This document shows positions 56,547 through 64,000 of a stretch of DNA of 64,000 nucleotides, one piece after another. Source of the DNA: Conoideocrella luteorostrata. Its lineage: Eukaryota; Ascomycota; Sordariomycetes; Hypocreales; Clavicipitaceae. A program made the position numbers and the translations under genes. Below the pieces are notes generated by a model. That model ran no database searches. It was not told the DNA's origin and saw nothing but the letters and a program-made list of their open reading frames with translations. How positions within the stretch are numbered: the stretch's first letter is position 1; every line of letters starts with the position of its first letter. Location: NCBI GenBank assembly GCA_032433595.1, contig JASWJB010000167.1, forward strand, positions 1 to 64,000, given 5' to 3'.

Positions 56547-56811
56547 TGGCCAATCAAGACGCCGCCGAATTTAGTGTACATTACTCCGTACTTTACCAGC
56601 GTATCGCACTATGATACGGAGTATATGTACCGGCAATTCCCCTGTGTACATATCGCTACATTGCACACATTGCAGCTGATCCCAATATCAACAGCAAATG
56701 AGGCACCTCGCTCGTACCTGTGTTGTGGTGGGTCTGCCTGGCTCCCCTGCAGTCCGGATACGGTTACCAAGGGGTGATCACGTGAATTGAATCACCCCAC
56801 ATTTAAAAAAA

Positions 56812-56880
56812 ATGCCGCCGGTGGGATTCGAACTCTGGATGTTGAGAAGAAACATTAAAAAATATGGTTTCACCGGAGTG
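56812..56880 (-). pseudogene. tRNA-derived relic (3' half)
   Basis: On the minus strand GAGTTCGAATCCCACCGG then CGGCA resembles a tRNA T-loop and 3' acceptor strand, followed by eight T residues. No pairing 5' acceptor strand or clean T stem is present, so it is not a working tRNA. Confidence 0.4.
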
Positions 56881-57454
56881 CTGAAGTGCAGGGGTTCTCA
56901 TGTGTCCGAAGACATCATGCATGCATTTATTTTATCTTATATACCCTTTTCCCCACACATGTATGCCACATAGTACAGAGTACAACAAAGACATGATCGC
57001 TCGTGGTCTTTTACATGTTTAACTATGAAACCACAAATTTCTATATAACAATTTGGCTGGCTCAATAGTGGCATATTTTGGTATGTATCATGGGATCGGT
57101 GCACAAGGCGGCAGTGGGCACATTGCTGCACAGCGCATTTATTGCTCTGCACTCATTGGCGACAGCGCGCACTGTGCGCAGAGCGCAATTGCTGCCCTGC
57201 ACACAACGCCCGCCGGGCGCAACCTTCCTGCGTCAATCAACACGGTAAGGAGCAACGAATTCATTAACAACGCCGCCATTTCTTCGCTTTTAGCTTTTGT
57301 CTGCCCCAAATGCTGCCTGGGCTTGCAGTGCTAAAGAATTTAATGTGTCGCGCGAGGTATTTTTGTGCGGGGCTCTAATCCATGGATGCACACGTAAGCT
57401 CCGAGAAGTAAAAAAACAAACACCCCTCCGAATATCACAACCCATATCATACTC

Positions 57455-57520
57455 TGTATAAAATACAATATTCATGCTATTAGTGTGGAGCTTCACCTTT
57501 TGCTAAATTTTGCAATAGTA
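57455..57520 (+). repeat. Dispersed 60-bp repeat, copy C
   Basis: ATTCATGCTATTAGTGTGGA followed by GCTTCACCTTTTGCTAAATT matches copies A and B, with added C/G-to-T/A changes. Confidence 0.7.
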
Positions 57521-58733
57521 GTTAATATAATAGCTAAATAAGAAGAAAAAAAGAAAAGGGCAAAGATAGAATTAAAATTTTCTTCTTCAAGTCCAAGCAT
57601 ATAGCTCATAACTCAATGAAAAAAAAAGAGGTTTGGCCAAGGCCAGAGGCTTAAAAGTCTCAAGTTCCAAAAATATTCACACAGAGGGCCAAGTCATCTC
57701 AAGGACAATCCATGATCCCACCTCTACCCAAAGGATGAAAATGGGCAGCCAACAAAGAAATTCAGCACCCAGTATAAACCAGGGGACCCTCTGCACTAAA
57801 GAGCAAGAAAAAAAAAAGGAAAAGGTTCATCATCACGGGGATCAAGCGGTATTTATACGCGAACAGCACCTAACTACCCACCAAGGGGTGCCTGCAATTT
57901 GTTGAGAATATCGAAACGATCTGCAACAGCGTTGCTGCGTCTTACCAACTTTTGGCAAGCGTATCGCATGCATTCAAGTCTGATAGGTTCGATCTTCGGC
58001 TACCTGGAGTCCAGAATGTGGATACGCGATGGACTTTATTGAGATTTAGGAAGGAACAGGGACAGCATGGCGTGACTTTGGTCTGGCGGTCGGACTTCAT
58101 ATTCCTAGCGATACATTCAAAAGGCAACTAAATGCTGAGCATCGAAAACAAAGGGAAGTAACGGTAGATCCTACGTTTGTCTCAGAAGGAACGCCTGCCA
58201 GTTGCCCAAGCATTTAGTGCTGGCATTCATGGCGACTGCTTCGTCCAGGTTGACAATCGGCTCATGAAGAGCTCTTTCGCAGATTATAGAATCAAGTACG
58301 CTCTGAAACAGGTGGCTACATAATAAGCAGTCACGCTACGGGACCTAAACGTCGGGCGGATGCTGGGATAAGAGCGTTAAGAGAGCAATTAATTATTTTA
58401 AATATTTGGAGAACACATTGAGACCAGGACTGCATTAATCAAAACTTAATGTGTGCAGCAGAATAACTCTGAATACTGCAAGTAACTCGCGTTATAGCAG
58501 TGCTCTCCTCTTGATTTAGTTACAGAACGTGACAAGCCACATGTAAGGCAAGACCCAGGGGGTGCCTTCCTAATTCGCGCTGTGAGTAAGCAAGCTCTAT
58601 GCTTGATTGTACATCACTAGGCTCTTTTTGTCCGCCTGTTTTTACCCACATATTATTATGTTAAGGGCAAGGGAAGTGTGCATCAAGCGAGGAAGAAACA
58701 GGCAGACGCGCCGCTTACCGGCCAAGTGTATCC

Positions 58734-60251
58734 TTAACTAGCTGAATTTAGGTTCATCTGATTATGGAAGTATTGCTCTGTCAACTGGTTTCCTTGGTCC
58801 ATGTCTTTAAAGGAGCCTTCCATCATCCGGTACACAGTAGCCGTTGAACGAACCGACTTGTAAACTTTTTCAAAGCAACCAGCGGCTCTATATCGCCAGT
58901 AGCTGCATCTTGAAGCGTATCCATGGGTGGCGCGAATCATAATAGGGTCATGGCGGGGTTAAATTATGGGTTGGTTAACGCCGGCCTCTACCAGGCAAGC
59001 CAAACCGAACCCTCCTTCTTACCTGTTATGACCCCTTGTACTAACTAGTAGAGTAACCCCACCCCATAAGCCACCCCGCGCCAACATGAGACTTCGGTGG
59101 CAGGGCCCTCAGGCATGTCACAAAGAGCATTAGCTTCATAACGCGACAGAGCTTCAGCAAACTGCAACAGAGGCAGATCTACTTTGGGGACTGGCTTCGT
59201 GACTTCTCCCAGGTAGTCGATACGACTTGTCTTGAAAACATTTCGGCCCATCCTTCGCGCCATTGTCTCGGTCCTCGCCATCTTTGGAGTTTGGCTTTGC
59301 GACGGATGAATTTGAGATCACAAGAGAGCGTCTGGTGTGCTATACGCATGTTGAACACATAGACAATCCCCGTGGATATGACAAAACGCAAAAGACGTGG
59401 ACAGCCGGTTGCCGGAAACGTACGATGCAGCCGAAAACGTACGATATCGCCGGAGGCAATAGAATAAATAAACCCGGACATAGCATTCTGAAAAGGCATA
59501 AATATGCGTCAATCCCCTCGATAAAGTAGACAGAATACAAGGACAATTCCGCTTATCAGACATCAGTAGCTGCTCACCTGTGACAGCATGCACGGACCAG
59601 TGGTAGCACAATGTGGCTCGGCACGGTGCGATACGCACTTTACTGTCTGACCCTGTATCAGTGCTATTTGGCAGCGCTGCCTCGCGACGGATCATGGACG
59701 GATCATGGAGGATTTCCATAGCAAAGCGCCACTGATGGCGGGATAAATAGCCCAAGACGGCATAACCATGTCAACACCGGATCTGATTGCCGCTGCAAAA
59801 GTCGCCGTGTCGATTTTCTTAATATCATGGAGCCGAAGGTTAAGCGAGGGCTGCCACTAAGAGGAGAGCTGAGTCGAGCATGAGACTGGCGACAGCCTTG
59901 AGCCGCGCTGGCGACAGGGGAGCCGCATGGCGATGATTTGCCGCGGGGACTGCGACCAGCGAGCGAAGGAGAGTTTCTTGGAGAAGACAAAATGGGAGCC
60001 GATAAGGAGGTAAGGGACCAACGCTTAAGGACGCTGACATAGTATTTACTTCTAATTCCTGCCCATGCTCAGGCTCTACCGACTTATAAATCCGACACCT
60101 TTGCCCACTATCCGAGGTCCCCAAATCGCTATGATCCCCTATCTGGTCTCCGTAATGTTGCACTTGGCCGAATGCTTTCCATCCAAACCGAGTCATCTAG
60201 CATATCGCGAGCTTCGGTAGGGCTACTGCGCCACACGACCAAAAAATGAAA
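58734..60251. other. Unassigned region between relics
   Basis: Minus-strand frames at 58734-58940 and 59045-59281 (with DYLGEVTKPVPKVDLPLLQF) are protein-like but not assignable. Around 58940-59090 C-rich GTAACCCCACCCCATAAG and GGGTCATGGCGGGGTTA recall ends of fungal Tc1/mariner (Fot/pogo) elements; this is weak. Confidence 0.35.
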
Positions 60252-61145
60252 TTAAAAACGTACCGCTTCCGTTGTATCTGACGCAGCCACTTCCGTCCCC
60301 TTAACCAGCAGTGCCTTTTTCAACAGGAGATATGTATACTGATTCTTCCCACCGCACTTATCTTGAGGGTAACCGGGACAAGCTTCGCTACACTCCCCCT
60401 GAGGGACAGTCGTGGCAGGCGCATCATTTGCACACCAGCATTTATTTCCCTGGACGATGGCATATGCGGTCTCGCCGAGACGGCGTTGGGCCACGCAGGA
60501 GCCTCGGCTCATGAAAGTGTTCAGTTCTGTAAGTAGCTGCGTAAGTGTTTCTCCCGCCCGGCTTTGGTGGTCGGTATGCTCCATGGTGCTGGAGAAGAAT
60601 CTGTGACGGTTGACTAACGGAAGATGGCGCTGGGGAACAGGAGTCCTCCGACGTCCAGATTTCCTCGCTTCTTTTAAAACGACAAATTCCAACGCACTTG
60701 CGAGTATAGAGGGTGCAACCGCGTTGAACTCCATCACCCCAACACCAGGGTGACGAAGAATCTCGGGTCCAAGCAGCCGATGAGCAGTGAGGCTGTCCGC
60801 GGATGCCGATGTTGTGGTCAACAAGGTCTCTGTAATGACCAAGACAATGGGGCTAATTTGGTCTTTTTGATGCGCCGTCTTACCAAACTTGGCAAGTGAT
60901 GGTGTATGAGCTGCCAAGTAATGTACAATAGTGCTGCGAAAAGAGTTCAACGCTGATGATGACCCGGAGAATGTGTTGGGGAATTCCTCAATGAGAATGA
61001 TGCGTTTGGCTCGATTATGGCCAGTCCCATTCGAACTGGTCGGAGTGTTGTCTACCAATCCGTCCACCTCCAGGGTTCCGAATTTACCACCTCGAACAAG
61101 AAATTCTCCAAATTGAGCAGATGCAGAAACAAATCCTGTCCCTGC
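60252..61145 (-). pseudogene. Chimeric ORF: Rad17 fragment fused to a WSC domain
   Basis: One open minus-strand frame (ATG 61067 to 60252, 271 residues; similarity starts upstream at about 61145) joins unrelated parts. First comes Rad17 checkpoint clamp-loader sequence: GFVSASAQFGEFLVRGGKFG, IILIEEFPNTFSGSSSALNS, ETLLTTTSASADSLTAHRLL, LGPEILRHPGVGVMEF, KEARKSGRRRTP, to about 60630. Rad17's N-terminal Walker A region and C-terminal half are missing. After an unplaced stretch, a WSC carbohydrate-binding domain follows (about 60530-60318): GNKCWCANDAPA, then CPGYPQDKCGGKNQYTYL. A nuclear ATPase piece joined to an extracellular domain without a signal peptide is unlikely to work as either. It may be non-functional or a new gene. 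Confidence 0.75.
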
Positions 61146-62002
61146 GGTGTGCCCCTTGCCTGCAGCCGCCCTGTTGATTTGCGGATAGCATGAGCGTGTT
61201 TCGTCCTGCCAAGCCCCCTTGCGAGTTGGTGGACCAAATCTTGGCTCTCATCTTTGATGGTGTTGGTTGGCGTTGGTTCAATGCATTGGCTGAGCGGGCG
61301 CAGTCCTGCGGACTTTCTACTGTGCTGGCGAAGCACAGTGTGAGTTGATATACTGGCCGCTTCCATTGGCCAAGCGCGCACCGTACTTCGCGTACAAGCC
61401 CAAGGCCTTGTGTCTGTCTAACCTAACAAACCATCAACGACAATCTTGTCGTATGCCGCTGCTGTTCCGCGCCGACAAATTTGGGCTGACTACTAGTTCG
61501 ATGTCGGACAGTTCGCAAAAGCTCCAGTCGGACCTCAGCGCCGTCAAAAGTTTAGCTTACAAGATCTCACGCGGCAGTAACTGAACTTGTCCGAGCTTAC
61601 CAAACACTCTTCCCATTCATCGAATAATCCATGCATTCCTACAGTTGCTCCATTTGGCTCCCTAGGCCTGTCTTCTAACCACCGGCCTCCATTCAAAGGG
61701 GCACCAGTTGCCCCTGCCCCCGTGAATCGGCATCGCCTGTACACCAGCAACGTCAGCACAACCACAAAATTCTCCTTCTAGAAAGTTGGCCACCTACCTG
61801 GCAAAACCTTTGAGGATGAACCTGCCCGTTCGGCAGGCTGCAAAGCCCGCGTCCCTATATCATCACAAGCGGTTCTGGGCTCTAAAGGATGTGTGCTCTG
61901 AGTTGACCTATGTTCTCCAGATTCACCAGGCAATTTCCGCCAATTTTCAGTTCGAGTGCGACCTTCAGGAGAACCCATTGTCTGCTCGACCGTGTTCATC
62001 AA

Positions 62003-62166
62003 TTTTCGTTTCCACCACGGCGGAAGCCCGCGATACAGTCCCAGCGATCTCTGCGTAGCTTCATCGCTGGGCATCTCATGCTTGAACTTGCACCCCTGCT
62101 GTGAGAAGGGGCAGCTCTGACTTCCTCAAGGTCTACTGTGGCGGCGATGACTTCGACTTCATTTAG
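62003..62166 (-). pseudogene. Juxtaposed scraps: NAD-synthetase-like and CCCH-finger-like
   Basis: 62166-62107 reads LNEVEVIAATVDLEEVRA, close to the end of the nitrilase domain of glutamine-dependent NAD synthetase. Overlapping it and continuing in another frame, 62116-62003 reads SCPFSQQGCKFKHEMPSDEA and GLYRGLPPWWK, a CCCH-type finger followed by a segment typical of fungal CCCH proteins. Neither family continues on either side. The first match is short, so it is less certain than the second. Confidence 0.5.
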
Positions 62167-64000
62167 CCTGCAAACAGTCAGCCCATGCTTTTCTTCGGCT
62201 TTCAAAGCACAAATGGCCAAGCTGCATGGTATCAACAGTATCTTTCCATCTGGAGAGGTCGGGACGACATCGGCGAGAAATTCACCTAAGAGATTGTAAA
62301 GTTGCAATCCTCGAAGGTGGCCATCCTGTTTCCGCATGACCGTGACGGGGTGAGGTCCGCGTTGCAACCACGCCTTCGTGATCGGCTGAAGGTTCATGAC
62401 GGCAAGTGAATGCGCGTATGACAGACGGCGCAAGGCTGGGGATGTGGTGCCGCACACAGGCGGCACAAGCGTATAACGAAATGTGTTGAGAACAGGACCT
62501 TATATGCATGATTTAGCGCAGAAAATAGGTCTAGTTGGCATAGACTCACGAGCACTGCCTCCTTTGACGCCATCCTTCCCACCATTACCACCAAACTTGG
62601 CCGAGAGAGCTCCAAGAGACGTATTATACTTTCCTCCAATTGCTATGGTTTTCTATAGCTAGATGGTAAGCACATTCGCATTTAGCATTGGAAGCCACGG
62701 ATTCGATCGTTTCCGAGCCTCCAGCCGTGTTGATTAGACGATTAGATGATTAGACCTAGCAAGCAGTACGTTGGTCGTGAATGCAAAGCCCCGGCCCTTT
62801 TGACATTGCACACCAAAATCACCCCCCGTCCCTCCCAACTAACCATCGAGACATCTCATACGTAATAGCTCCAAGACCCTCTGCATCTCCCTAGGAAACT
62901 AATCAACCGGGATTTGGTACCAGACACGCGGCGAAAAGGTTCAAGTACAAGAACAGGGCAAGGCAGGGCACCACTCTCACAGACGAGTAGCCTCGACATC
63001 AGGCAAGCCCATCTTCGTCAAACCTCGTCTTGGTCGCCCCTGCTGGTAGACCTTTATCACAGTGCTTCCACTTGATAGCATTTTCCAATTGCTATGCTGT
63101 TTTTTGAGACAGAAATTTGAAGCTTGTTAGCGTACTACGCCATTGGATTGGACAGAGTTCTGGCTGTACCTCATGAGTTTCCTATTAATATTTGTAAATA
63201 TTAGCCTTCGTGGTCCGCATCTATTGGTGAGAGAACTGTCTTATCATACAATTGCTTCTGCAAGCGATAATAGCCTTGTGCACTCAAAAATTGTTTCTGG
63301 ACTTCCTTTCGAGCCACGTGGCTCTGTGGCGTCTTCTCGCAGCGACTTCAAGGGCTTATCAGAATATCGCCGTGCATTTTTCTGCCCGTTATTGCATTTG
63401 ATGAAGAAATTCTGTTAACCACCAAAAAAAAAGAGTCTTTCCTGGGAATGCCAGGTGAGTGGCATACGCAAGCTTGCCGAAAGTCTTCAGTAATATCTCC
63501 GGAATTGCAAACCGCCCACATGTTACCAGATTTACCGAAATATAGGTTCTGATCTTGATTTGATCGAGTTGGTGCAAAAAGTTTTGAAGAATTCAGGGAG
63601 ACCTGTCAGGGTTTCCACAGGTAGCAGCATGTTTAGAGCTCAAACTTGGCAAGCAATGTAAGAACTGTTTCGGTAGCTACGTTACGTAGTTCTTGAACAA
63701 CTCATCAAGCATATGTGCACCCAAAGGTATCCAGCCGTGTGGACGCGTTGTGATACGCGGCACAGGTTAGTTTGATCCGCCGATGGAATCCCCTGAGCAT
63801 CGGCTTTGGTGCTCGTGTCAATTATTGTACTGTGAAGCATGTCGTATAAGCGTGTTTTGCACATACTATCATAAATATAGGCTTGATGAAAAGGAACGAC
63901 ATCCTTTGAAGGGAAAAAACCGGTTTCTTGCACCCATTTCGACTATGAACACTAACTCCTATCGCTCACGTACGGAGTACATTGTCAGTACCGGAGACAT
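62167..64000. other. No supported gene to window end
   Basis: Open frames at 62394-62639 (minus, starting MEESIIRLLELSRPSLVVMV, with a possible GTGAGT donor) and 63143-63418 (plus) have no recognised family. They could be pieces of the same mosaic. TACGGAGTAC lies at 63971. Confidence 0.4.

Larger units (their letters stand above)
56547..58733. other. Gene-poor region with relics
   Basis: Contains the tRNA-like relic, copy C of the dispersed repeat, and TACGGAGTA motifs (56582, 56615). A GC-rich patch at about 57100-57240 has GCGCACTGTGCGC, like the arms of the 56501 inverted repeat. No gene supported. Confidence 0.5.

Noticed and set aside
56812..56880. tRNA gene on the minus strand
   Set aside because: Only the T-loop and 3' acceptor strand are recognisable. 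No 5' acceptor strand pairs and the T stem is mismatched, so it is listed as a relic only.
57053..57334. 93-codon plus-strand frame rich in Ala/Ile/Cys
   Set aside because: It comes from a GC-rich patch with internal repeats (GCGCACTGTGCGC) and matches nothing recognised.
1..64000. CRISPR arrays, prophage, operons, riboswitches
   Set aside because: Nothing with regular spacer-repeat structure, and the gene structure is eukaryotic with spliceosomal introns. Tandem repeats present lack spacers.

Overview
The window looks like nuclear DNA of a filamentous ascomycete. The evidence is short GT-AG introns (about 47-105 nt) with CTAAC-type branch sites, two Zn2Cys6 regulators, a siderophore MFS transporter, fungal WSC and Bsd2 proteins, pol III tRNA genes and degraded gene relics. 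From recalled family resemblance I favour Hypocreales (Metarhizium/Pochonia-like), but no database search was possible. I see no ribosomal RNA, telomere, CRISPR array or bacterial operon structure.

Layout. 0-2.5 kb: a frameshifted MFS drug-transporter pseudogene and a tRNA-Asp. 2.7-10 kb: a run of small metabolic genes (Zn2Cys6 regulator, MDR oxidoreductase, cupin, short-chain dehydrogenase with a GC-AG intron, DUF4267-like membrane protein, 100-residue conserved protein). These could be a small regulated pathway, but no backbone synthase is present. 11-21 kb: housekeeping and transport genes (WSC surface protein, isoaspartyl methyltransferase, Bsd2/NDFIP-like trafficking adaptor with a PPSY motif, Cbp6/UQCC2-like complex III assembly factor, mitochondrial tricarboxylate carrier, siderophore transporter with an SreA-type GATA site upstream). 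22-29.5 kb: DJ-1/PfpI protein, tRNA-Gly, an uncharacterised protein, a second Zn2Cys6 regulator and a secreted lysozyme/transglycosylase-like protein.

29.5-36 kb is gene-poor and AT-rich, with repeat relics and one AT-rich membrane-protein ORF (DUF7703-like). 36-39 kb carries an acyl/aryl-CoA ligase ending in the peroxisomal signal SKL, followed by an MBL-fold hydrolase. At 39-44 kb a coiled-coil protein and a small Hsp70/HSPA12-like ATPase are divergently transcribed. Their shared upstream region holds two diverged copies of a roughly 150-bp segment. 45-51.5 kb carries an NmrA-like reductase, a secreted BBE-type FAD oxidase with three 57-bp tandem repeats upstream, and a long low-complexity fungal protein.

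From 51.5 kb to the end the DNA is again gene-poor. It holds an amidase pseudogene, dispersed repeats, a tRNA-like relic and, at about 60.2-62.2 kb, a mosaic of gene pieces: a Rad17 fragment fused in frame to a WSC domain, and an apparent NAD-synthetase scrap abutting a CCCH finger. The window therefore alternates gene-dense blocks with decayed islands. A 9-mer, TACGGAGTA, occurs about 16 times, and all of the copies are outside coding sequence. Exon structures were built by hand and checked for reading frame. Functions rest on remembered family motifs.
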